IMG/VR virus record: IMGVR_UViG_3300009418_000088
Span: 1 to 27,927 of that record
Length of the DNA stretch: 27,927 nucleotides
Direction: 5' to 3' (one strand)
Source: a virus
In this document: positions 23,728-27,927 of the stretch, piece by piece
How the letters are laid out: the number at the start of each line of letters is the position of its first letter
How positions within the stretch are numbered: position 1 is the stretch's first letter
The notes under the pieces: model-generated
Seen by the model: only the letters and a program-made list of their open reading frames with translations
What the model was told of the DNA's origin: nothing
Databases searched by the model: none
Position numbers and translations under genes: made by a program

Positions 23728-23961
23728 TTAGTAGCTCCTATCTAGTATTTTTTTTATACCTCTAGGAGTAAGTTTTCGCCCAGTATTAGCTTCGACATAA
23801 CGAGATGCCTCACGTAAACTGAGAGTTCTACCTTTTTCCCGTAATTCTTGTAGTACTTTCTGATCCTGATCATTCTCAATAATTAAATGATCGTTTTCTG
23901 GATGCAGAACATATCCAAAAGGCACAGTTGAGGAAGTTCTATTCCTCGTCTTTATTGTCAT
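23728..23961 (-). CDS. Small protein resembling the post-catalytic segment of serine recombinases
   Basis: A 77-aa protein. SSTVPFGYVLHPENDHLIIE, then VLQELREKGRTLSLREASRY and TGRKLTPRGIKKILDRSY mirror the part of large serine recombinases after the catalytic domain (PFGY..., SLR-x-IA..LN, G..W....V..IL). No catalytic domain is present, so it cannot recombine DNA by itself. Stand-alone copies near terminase genes occur in marine phages. A DNA-binding role, perhaps in packaging-site recognition, is an inference. It overlaps the small-terminase-like gene by 23 nt. Confidence 0.6.
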   Translation of the reverse strand: MTIKTRNRTSSTVPFGYVLHPENDHLIIENDQDQKVLQELREKGRTLSLREASRYVEANTGRKLTPRGIKKILDRSY

Positions 23962-24322
23962 TTGTATTTATTTTACTTGGTATAATAACTAAACCACTCG
24001 AACTATCGACTGTTACATTCAGCCGATCCTTCTTTACTAATCCTATACGATCCAAAATATCTTTGGCATTAGTAGTATGGACCTTCTCATGCATATCAGT
24101 TCCTTCGGAACTTAATCCATCAGTAAGAATTTTAGCAGCTTTTCCAGCGTGGAGCACTAACTGTTGCTCAACACAATCTAGAAGATATTCCTTATAATTT
24201 CTTATAAGTTCATATCCATATCTATACGTATAATTTGCTTCTACAGTTGCATCCCGTACAGATGTACCTGCTGCAACAAGATCAAAGAATAATTTTTGTT
24301 GATCATTTTCTGGTGTCTTCAT
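23939..24322 (-). CDS. Terminase small subunit (probable)
   Basis: A 127-aa protein with the small-terminase layout: an N-terminal helix-turn-helix-like region (KLFFDLVAAGTSVRDATVEA, NYTYRYGYELIRNYKEYLL), a central oligomerisation helix (LVLHAGKAAKILTDGLSSEG), then HTTNAKDILDRIGLVKKDRL and a short C-terminal strand region. The NAKDILDRxGLxKKDRxNV pattern is typical of small terminases, which recognise the packaging site. It starts in a TAATG overlap with the upstream gene. The large subunit is four genes further downstream instead of adjacent. Confidence 0.68.
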   Translation of the reverse strand: MKTPENDQQKLFFDLVAAGTSVRDATVEANYTYRYGYELIRNYKEYLLDCVEQQLVLHAGKAAKILTDGLSSEGTDMHEKVHTTNAKDILDRIGLVKKDRLNVTVDSSSGLVIIPSKINTNDNKDEE

Positions 24323-24486
24323 TATTTCTTCTTCTTTTTAGCCATTCCAGCAGTACTAGTTCTTTTAAAGCTACGATTAGCAAATTTACTTTGTGGCTTT
24401 ACATTAGATCGCTTATTATCCGTAGATCTATTATTCTTATGCGTTACATCTTTCCCATCGCCCTTTGCAACGGCTCCTTCTTTCAT
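24322..24486 (-). CDS. Small HNH-like protein, 5' part apparently shifted out of frame
   Basis: A 54-aa basic protein. MKEGAVAKGDGKDVTHKNN, then NVKPQSKFANRSFKRT and a Lys run resemble the C-terminal half of a small HNH-like family (K-x-G-x-V-x-KGDGKDV-x-HK ... SK-x-NRSF). In that family the chain continues upstream in basic helices ending with a KR.L(M)K-type stretch. Here such a stretch, MTTIPRHPTKRALLL, exists at 24483-24530 in another frame and stops at ATGA exactly on this start. The gene is therefore either two coupled mini-genes or one gene broken by an indel or frameshift. There is no ribosome-binding site before the ATG. Confidence 0.5.
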   Translation of the reverse strand: MKEGAVAKGDGKDVTHKNNRSTDNKRSNVKPQSKFANRSFKRTSTAGMAKKKKK

Positions 24487-24530
24487 AAGAGCAGAGCGCG
24501 CTTAGTAGGATGGCGAGGTATAGTAGTCAT
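24483..24530 (-). CDS. 15-aa basic mini-ORF, likely N-terminus of the HNH-like gene
   Basis: MTTIPRHPTKRALLL, followed by TGA overlapping the next ATG. It begins 2 nt after the stop of the Pro-rich gene. A -1 slip at TTATGA would join it directly to the following MKEGAVAKG frame and produce a continuous 69-70-residue basic protein resembling the family's usual arrangement. Taken alone it is too short to judge. Confidence 0.35.
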   Translation of the reverse strand: MTTIPRHPTKRALLL

Positions 24531-24532
24531 AA

Positions 24533-25399
24533 TTATCTTTGTGCTGGGGCAGTCGTCGAAGGTTTATCAGATGCTAATTCAGTTTTGTATATATTTCCTT
24601 GCCATAAAAAGGTTGATTTTCCAGATTTTCTGGCGGCATCAAATGCTTCACGGAAACTTTGTGTATTAGCCTGTCCTTGCGATCTAGCACTAGCACCAAC
24701 ATCACCAGCATAACCTGGACCCGTTGCAGTAATTGGCGCTCTCTGCGGGGCAGCAGGAGCAATGCCTTGTTGCATAGGATTAACAGCAGGACCAGTAGGT
24801 GCTGTAGGCATAGGCATAGAACTTGGAGCACCAACCGGAAGTCTACGAGCTTGCATTGGTGGACCAGCTGGTGGTCGCTGCCTCATCTGAGGGGGAGGAG
24901 AAGGAGGAAGAGGAGCAGAAGGAGAGGGAGGAGGGGGAGGAGGAAGTGGTGGCTGTGCTAATGGGCGTATAGGACTAGGAGCACGCATACTCCTGCCACC
25001 TAGGGCTTCTGGAGAGTATGGATTACGGCTAGCATTTAATCTAATATTCTCTTCAGACTGTCCCTGTGGCAAGGCGTTATCCAGTGCTTCAATATTATCT
25101 ATCAATTTACCTTCCTGAGAAGGTGTAATATTTTTAGCCTTTTTATCACCAGATGGCATAAAGGGGCTTACAGCCCCCATTAAATCGTGGACAACACGAA
25201 AAGCCTTGGTTTCAGATCCAAGGTTCTCAACAAGACTAGGAAATTCTGTAAATGCCCGTTGTAAAGCATTCATACCGGCTTTAGAAGCCATAGATATAGA
25301 ATTATTACTAGTAGGTATATCTGGTGAAGTAATACGAGGTGCTTTGGTTAGAGCATTTAAGAGTTGTGGAGCTTCTGTAACTTCCGAAAGATTAGCCAT
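24533..25399 (-). CDS. Pro-rich virion protein with C-terminal FREAF..ARK.GK..F.W motif
   Basis: A 288-aa protein. The N-terminal 130 residues are polar and partly helical (MASKAGMNALQRAFTEFPSL). A Pro-rich segment (residues about 140-215, including PLPPPPPPSPSAPLPPSPPP) follows. The C-terminus QSFREAFDAARKSGKSTFLW, then QGNIYKTELA is a short module that recurs at the ends of phage virion and hypothetical proteins. AGGAG sits 6 nt before the ATG. It is the first gene after the late promoter and structured leader. Probably an internal or minor virion protein, without assigned function. Confidence 0.65.
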   Translation of the reverse strand: MANLSEVTEAPQLLNALTKAPRITSPDIPTSNNSISMASKAGMNALQRAFTEFPSLVENLGSETKAFRVVHDLMGAVSPFMPSGDKKAKNITPSQEGKLIDNIEALDNALPQGQSEENIRLNASRNPYSPEALGGRSMRAPSPIRPLAQPPLPPPPPPSPSAPLPPSPPPQMRQRPPAGPPMQARRLPVGAPSSMPMPTAPTGPAVNPMQQGIAPAAPQRAPITATGPGYAGDVGASARSQGQANTQSFREAFDAARKSGKSTFLWQGNIYKTELASDKPSTTAPAQR

Positions 25400-25439
25400 T
25401 AAAACTCCTAAATTTTCTATTGTGGGATTTAATCATTAT

Positions 25440-25536
25440 AAAAGTTACCTCCGGTAATGGAGTCAGTAATCAGATTATAGATAATATTCTGTTACCTGGA
25501 CTAACTTTTGTCACCTGGACTCGTCATTACCGGAGG
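25440..25536 (-). ncRNA. Candidate pseudoknotted leader RNA
   Basis: In the leftward transcript a perfect 12-bp stem forms between CCTCCGGTAATG (25536-25525) and CATTACCGGAGG (25459-25448), around a 65-nt loop. Within the loop AAAAGTTA (25509-25502) is an exact complement of TAACTTTT (25447-25440) immediately 3' of the stem, which would make an H-type pseudoknot. The loop also carries AGTCCAGGTGACA and AGTCCAGGTAACA 19 nt apart. It lies in the 5' leader, 41 nt before the ATG at 25399. It could be a regulatory RNA or a protein-binding site. The class is unknown. Confidence 0.5.
25492..25521. repeat. Direct repeat pair (T/C)ACCTGGACT
   Basis: TTACCTGGACT at 25492-25502 and TCACCTGGACT at 25511-25521 differ by one base and are spaced 19 nt start to start, inside the loop of the large inverted repeat. 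They could be operator half-sites on one face of DNA or paired protein-binding sites in the RNA. Confidence 0.6.
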
Positions 25537-25611
25537 CAAAGTAGTTGTTATAAAATTACACTATTCGTATGCTCAAATTAATTTTAATTGGTGTAGCACC
25601 TTGAATGTAGC

Positions 25612-25629
25612 GTATAATATATATTATAC
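25612..25629. repeat. 18-bp perfect palindrome over the promoter -10 region
   Basis: GTATAATAT/ATATTATAC is a perfect palindrome that covers the -10 hexamer of the leftward promoter (25623-25628). Because of the symmetry a TATAAT also reads on the plus strand. Without a suitable -35 on that side it is probably a repressor site or incidental to the AT-rich sequence. Confidence 0.55.
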
Positions 25630-25651
25630 AGTGTTTAAAGTATCTTGTCAA
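25623..25651 (-). promoter_or_regulatory. Consensus sigma-70 promoter for late block (P1)
   Basis: Leftward TTGACA (25651-25646) and TATAAT (25628-25623) are separated by exactly 17 bp, with TG directly before the -10 and ATTTTTTAC before the -35. Both hexamers are exact consensus. The likely start is about 25616, giving a ~217-nt leader before the ATG at 25399 that includes the structured RNA. It would transcribe the Pro-rich, terminase and virion genes using host RNA polymerase. Confidence 0.85.
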
Positions 25652-25696
25652 GTAAAAAATGCATACGTGGCGATATTATTTTTAATATTTTTATTA

Positions 25697-26005
25697 TTAG
25701 CTCTGTAACCCTTGCTCCTCCTTAGTTACAACTTCTTCAGCTAAATCTTCAATAGGGGCTTTCGTGGCAGCAGTATCAGGTGTATTATCACCTTTCAACT
25801 GCTTTATGGACATTCCAGTTAAAGCTTGGGTATATGCCATGCCCATAAGAAAGGAGTTTCCAAGCTGATTTGCAACAACATTGGCATTATCTTCCCTATC
25901 TAATGTTACACTAAAGTTAGCGTTAAGAGGGGTTACAATTTTATATTTACAAACACAGGCGTCACCTTCACCCTCTTCAACTTTCTCAATATTAAATATT
26001 TCCAT
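25697..26005 (-). CDS. Hypothetical protein coupled to the Tad2-like gene
   Basis: A 102-aa protein. The frame extends upstream to 26056, but the ATG at 26005 overlaps the Tad2-like stop as TAATG, which decides the start. MEIFNIEKVEEGEGDACVCK, then strands (YKIVTPLNANFSVTLDRED) and a helix (NQLGNSFLMGMAYTQALTGM), ending in an acidic disordered tail. The CVC pair is notable. No family is recognised. Tight coupling to the anti-defence candidate suggests either a partner or just a shared accessory operon. Confidence 0.65.
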   Translation of the reverse strand: MEIFNIEKVEEGEGDACVCKYKIVTPLNANFSVTLDREDNANVVANQLGNSFLMGMAYTQALTGMSIKQLKGDNTPDTAATKAPIEDLAEEVVTKEEQGLQS

Positions 26006-26364
26006 TAAATTAAAATCCAATCTTCTGTTAATAAATCTGTTTGAGAGGGTGTCCAAGGAACATACTTACCCTCAGTAGTCATCATAACAATAAAATCTTT
26101 AAATCCTCTGTAGTGGTTATTGCCATGATTATATAAAATAATCCATATATGTCGATTATTCCATCCTCGTCTAGATACTTTCTTACCTTCTTTTATATAC
26201 TCATATACTGTAGCAAAACTAAATACATTAGTATTCTTGGCAATAGTATGACCCGCCTCTATTTGGTCACTAGCTAATTCTCCCAATAGAGAGTGGCCCC
26301 ACTGTTCTGCTTTATCTTTAAACTCGTTCTGATCACCTTCATCTATATTAGTTGTATCTACCAT
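26005..26364 (-). CDS. Tad2-family (DUF2829) protein, candidate anti-Thoeris factor
   Basis: A 119-aa protein whose residues 48-119 match the DUF2829/Tad2 pattern: FSFATVYEYIKEGKKVSRRG, then WNNRHIWIILY, FIVMMTTEGKYVPWTPSQTD and LLTEDWILI. The conserved EG.KV.R.GWN, the FIVM segment and W.(P/A)SQTD.L..DW are all present. Known Tad2 proteins are phage sponges that bind the cyclic signalling nucleotide made by Thoeris, blocking the NADase effector. An extra ~47-residue polar N-terminus is not part of the usual compact domain. AGGAAA lies upstream of the ATG. Many DUF2829 proteins are untested, so activity is inferred from the family. Confidence 0.82.
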   Translation of the reverse strand: MVDTTNIDEGDQNEFKDKAEQWGHSLLGELASDQIEAGHTIAKNTNVFSFATVYEYIKEGKKVSRRGWNNRHIWIILYNHGNNHYRGFKDFIVMMTTEGKYVPWTPSQTDLLTEDWILI

Positions 26365-26392
26365 TATTTAACTTTCCTATTCTGTTCTCCTT

Positions 26393-26698
26393 TTATTTAT
26401 TCGAGGCGAATGCTGAACCTGTTAGAATCGCACCGAATGCTAAATGAAATAGTCCACCGCCCATAAGAGTAAACGGACTATGTTGCCCTGTTAGTTTCTT
26501 CATCAATTCCAGTTGGACTAGTACTTCATCGGTGCTATTAATTATGTCCATGAACAGTGAAATATCTGGTCTATTAATACCATACCATATTGGCACGAAC
26601 ATAAAATCATAGAAACAAATAAGCAGGTAAATACTTAATGCCATCCAGCGCCATGTCATGGTCGCCTTTTGTGCTGACGTTAAGTTCCCCTCTTTCAT
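26393..26698 (-). CDS. Second holin-like membrane protein
   Basis: A 101-aa protein with two membrane segments: about residues 16-40 (RWMALSIYLLICFYDFMFVP) and 77-97 (LMGGGLFHLAFGAILTGSAF), separated by a polar helical loop. W(R)W.A..IYL.IC..DF...P and PxTLxGGGLFHxxxGAILxxSA is a pattern I associate with putative holins of marine myo- and podoviruses. It is far from the endolysin cassette. It might be the original holin of the AT-rich lineage or an accessory. The start has no strong ribosome-binding site and lies 1 nt after the upstream stop. Confidence 0.62.
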   Translation of the reverse strand: MKEGNLTSAQKATMTWRWMALSIYLLICFYDFMFVPIWYGINRPDISLFMDIINSTDEVLVQLELMKKLTGQHSPFTLMGGGLFHLAFGAILTGSAFASNK

Positions 26699-26699
26699 A

Positions 26700-26804
26700 T
26701 TATACGCAAGGAGGGGTACACATAACTGAATTGGTTAATACAACAATAGTGACTATTACTGCTACTACTATTGCCCCAATTATTAATGCAAGTTTAATAT
26801 TCAT
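26700..26804 (-). CDS. 34-aa membrane micropeptide
   Basis: MNIKLALIIGAIVVAVIVTI, then VVLTNSVMCTPPCV. A single membrane helix spans residues 5-24 and is followed by a short tail with CTPPC. AAGGAT precedes the ATG at good spacing, and the stop is immediately before the holin-like ATG, so coupled translation is likely. The two cysteines near the C-terminus could bond in the periplasm. No family is known. Confidence 0.6.
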   Translation of the reverse strand: MNIKLALIIGAIVVAVIVTIVVLTNSVMCTPPCV

Positions 26805-26827
26805 GTTTTATCCTTATTATTTATAAG

Positions 26828-27166
26828 CTATAATATATTAAATGATTCTCCACAGCCACAACTAGATTCAACATTCGGATTCTCCAGTTGAAGGATTGAT
26901 CCAGAAATATCTCGCTTATAGTCAATATTCATGTTCATTAGATACATTAAAGACATGCTATCTAGAACAAGTTTATTTGTATCGTTTATATTTATCACTT
27001 CATCAAGTTGTTCGGGGCCCTCAGTAAACTTCCACTGATATGAGAAGCCCGCACAGCCACCCCCTTTTACTGATAAATGTACGTATGTCTGATCTTCTTT
27101 CTCACAGATAGTCTGTAGATAATCTTTAGCTGCATCCGTTAAGGTTACAACTTCCTCATTAAGCAT
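26828..27166 (-). CDS. A-type iron-sulfur carrier protein (IscA/ErpA/HesB family)
   Basis: A 112-aa protein with all three cluster-binding cysteines in the family positions: Cys38 in VKGGGCAGFSY, and Cys103 and Cys105 in SSCGCGESF. The N-terminal VTLTDAAKDYLQTICE helix also fits. A-type carriers receive Fe-S clusters and deliver them to target proteins in the cytoplasm. Phage copies are known auxiliary metabolic genes of marine phages and may support host Fe-S enzymes during infection. It follows the 64-aa membrane protein by 3 nt and belongs to the operon from the promoter at 27724-27752. Confidence 0.93.
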   Translation of the reverse strand: MLNEEVVTLTDAAKDYLQTICEKEDQTYVHLSVKGGGCAGFSYQWKFTEGPEQLDEVININDTNKLVLDSMSLMYLMNMNIDYKRDISGSILQLENPNVESSCGCGESFNIL

Positions 27167-27169
27167 TGG

Positions 27170-27364
27170 TTACGGAGTCCTAACATCAGCAGCATTAGCA
27201 TCAGGTAATTGCTCATTCTCAAAAGGATACATCTCATAAGCTAACCAACCAATAGAAGCAGCAATAGCTAACCCTACTACAAACTTAAGCTTACGCCCCA
27301 TTCGATTGTAGAGATTACTAACTCCATCCCATACCATATTATTCAAATATCTAATTATTTTCAT
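27170..27364 (-). CDS. Single-pass small membrane protein
   Basis: A 64-aa protein with a basic amphipathic N-terminus (MKIIRYLNNM, LYNRMGRKLK), one membrane helix (about residues 27-42, KFVVGLAIAASIGWLAYEMY) and a short acidic tail. GGGAG lies 8 nt before the ATG. It is the second gene of the accessory operon, ahead of the Fe-S carrier. No family is recognised; its role could be membrane targeting or lysis control. Confidence 0.6.
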   Translation of the reverse strand: MKIIRYLNNMVWDGVSNLYNRMGRKLKFVVGLAIAASIGWLAYEMYPFENEQLPDANAADVRTP

Positions 27365-27380
27365 TTATCTAACTCCCCCA

Positions 27381-27686
27381 TTATTCAATATGTACATTCT
27401 CCGGCATAGATTCAATAAGTTGCTTAATCCTACGCTCTTGTTTTCTAATTGTCTTATTAATCTCATTAAATTTAGCCTGATGGTCGTTCAATTTATATTT
27501 ATAGCTATCAATAGAATTATTAAGTGCTTGGATATTCAACATAGTCTTATCTAGAATACTAAAAACAGTACTCATACCCCATGCTACCCATTGATTATTC
27601 GCACGATCAAATAGAGATTGCCCGTGTACCTTACCAATATCAGCACTTTTAATATGGTCGATCTCTTGATCTGTGTATTGTTCCAT
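27381..27686 (-). CDS. Coiled-coil hypothetical protein, first gene of accessory operon
   Basis: A 101-aa protein. MEQYTDQEIDHIKSADIGKV, a region with NNQWVAWGMSTVFSILDK, then a heptad helix (YKLNDHQAKFNEINKTIRKQ, ERRIKQLIES). The frame is open to 27752, but that extension would begin inside the -35 element of its own promoter. The ATG at 27686 has GAGG 11 nt upstream and lies about 30 nt after the predicted transcription start, so it is the real start. No family is recognised. Confidence 0.65.
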   Translation of the reverse strand: MEQYTDQEIDHIKSADIGKVHGQSLFDRANNQWVAWGMSTVFSILDKTMLNIQALNNSIDSYKYKLNDHQAKFNEINKTIRKQERRIKQLIESMPENVHIE

Positions 27687-27723
27687 GTATGTGTATTCCT
27701 CTCTGCTGTATTTCCATATCTCT

Positions 27724-27752
27724 ATTATACTACGGTATAGCACTTTTGTCAA
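27724..27752 (-). promoter_or_regulatory. Consensus sigma-70 promoter for accessory operon (P2)
   Basis: Leftward TTGACA (27752-27747), 17 bp, TATAAT (27729-27724), both exact. ACGATTATGC lies upstream of the -35, closely matching the same region of the divergent promoter P3. The predicted start near 27717 gives a short leader to the ATG at 27686. It would serve the coiled-coil, Fe-S carrier, holin-like and Tad2-like genes. Confidence 0.87.
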
Positions 27753-27857
27753 GCATAATCGTGTGCCAAAGTGTGTTTTTTCTAAAGTACCCAGTAAGAG
27801 GTTTTTATTAACTATAAAAAAGTTTTAGGTTTGTGTACGATTTTACTTGACAAAACC
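27742..27857. repeat. Inverted repeat across divergent -35 regions
   Basis: TTTTGTCAAGCATAATCGT (27744-27762) and the reverse complement of ACGATTTTACTTGACAAAA (27837-27855) agree at 17 of 19 positions. The match extends well beyond the -35 hexamers into the upstream parts of P2 and P3, so the two divergent promoters appear to be copies of one element facing opposite ways, or to share an upstream binding site. Confidence 0.7.
27753..27846. promoter_or_regulatory. Divergent intergenic spacer between P2 and P3
   Basis: About 95 bp without a gene, AT-rich, containing A and T runs (GTGTTTTTTC, ATAAAAAAGTTTTAGG) upstream of both promoters that could act as UP elements for host RNA polymerase. No further motif is evident. 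Confidence 0.5.
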
Positions 27858-27875
27858 GTCAAACGGGTGTATAAT
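27847..27875 (+). promoter_or_regulatory. Consensus sigma-70 promoter facing right (P3)
   Basis: TTGACA (27847-27852), 17 bp, TATAAT (27870-27875), both exact, with TG right before the -10 and ATTTTAC before the -35 as in P1. The predicted start, about 7 nt after the -10, falls on or near the A of the ATG at 27882. It faces a rightward gene or block lying outside the window, presumably early genes. Confidence 0.87.
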
Positions 27876-27881
27876 AAAACT

Positions 27882-27927
27882 ATGGTTGCCCCAAAAGGTA
27901 ATCTATACCCCCCTCCCCCCTTATACC
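27882..27927 (+). CDS. Start of a rightward reading frame (partial)
   Basis: ATG at 27882 opens MVAPKGNLYPPPPLY and runs off the window edge without a stop. MVAPKGN resembles the first residues of some phage small-terminase or DNA-binding proteins, but the following Pro run comes from a C-rich stretch and does not fit. The ATG coincides with the predicted transcription start, so translation would be leaderless if used. Too short to identify. Confidence 0.3.
   Translation, partial: MVAPKGNLYPPPPLY

Noticed and set aside
23728-23961. Calling the serine-recombinase-like protein an integrase.
   Set aside because: It lacks the catalytic serine domain and is only 77 residues; no attachment site or other lysogeny gene was seen.
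24235-24961. Plus-strand frames opposite the small terminase and the Pro-rich gene.
   Set aside because: They are shadows of low-complexity coding sequence (Arg/Ser-rich reading of Pro-rich codons) with no recognisable protein features.
25623-25696. AT-rich stretch after the 102-aa gene as a terminator before P1.
   Set aside because: The AATATT-type symmetry is only a weak AU hairpin without a GC stem; I could not support a terminator.
1-27927. tRNA, rRNA, insertion sequence or CRISPR array.
   Set aside because: On reading both strands I saw no cloverleaf with a conserved TTCRA arm, no transposase frame and no regularly spaced direct repeats. The Pro/Ala repeats are coding.

Overview
The window looks like a fragment of a tailed-phage genome (Caudoviricetes) with a short-tail (podovirus-like) head-tail module. 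The probable host is a Gram-negative, likely marine, bacterium. The evidence is a full packaging and head set (small and large terminase, portal, scaffold, major capsid protein), a tail adaptor, a nozzle/stabilisation-like protein and one long fibre, with no sheath or recognisable tail tube. A T4-type lysozyme plus an overlapping Rz/Rz1-like spanin pair points to a Gram-negative host. The marine origin is inferred from the style of the small virion proteins and the phage-borne A-type iron-sulfur carrier. Both ends are truncated and no integrase, tRNA, rRNA or CRISPR array was seen.

Layout. (1) 1-3535, plus strand: tightly overlapped recombination/replication-type genes, with a Rad52-family annealing protein, a small protein with an SSB-like C-terminal tip, a DUF1367-like protein, and an HNH-like (DUF968-type) nuclease. 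(2) 3471-5509, minus strand: lysis cassette, with a secreted small protein, overlapping spanins, a 61-aa holin-like protein, the endolysin, a 29-aa hydrophobic micropeptide and two membrane/coiled-coil proteins. (3) 5571-14146, minus: fibre-associated protein, 963-aa tail fibre, nozzle-like protein, adaptor with an inserted jelly-roll-like domain, several beta-rich virion proteins and the major capsid protein. (4) 14168-25399, minus: scaffold, a long Pro/Ala-rich virion protein, portal, large terminase, two beta-rich structural proteins, a small HTH-like protein, small terminase, a broken HNH-like small gene and a Pro-rich virion protein. (5) 25400-25696: a leader region with a consensus promoter and a candidate RNA pseudoknot. 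(6) 25697-27686, minus: accessory operon with a Tad2-family (DUF2829) anti-Thoeris candidate, a second holin-like protein, an IscA/HesB-type Fe-S carrier and small membrane or coiled-coil proteins. (7) 27687-27927: divergent consensus promoters and the start of a rightward reading frame.

Transcription. Three promoters have exact TTGACA and TATAAT hexamers with exactly 17-bp spacers. One drives the late virion block leftward, one drives the accessory operon leftward, and one fires rightward off the right edge. Many genes overlap by ATGA or TAATG, implying translational coupling.

Base composition changes within the tail fibre gene near 7.55-7.7 kb. The left part is GC-richer (53% in 7441-7560 by hand count) and the right part AT-richer (38% in 7741-7860). 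The window therefore seems to join two lineages, either by real recombination at the fibre or by an assembly join. The most interesting items are the Tad2-like gene with its N-terminal extension, the structured leader at 25440-25536, the promoter family, and the composition seam.
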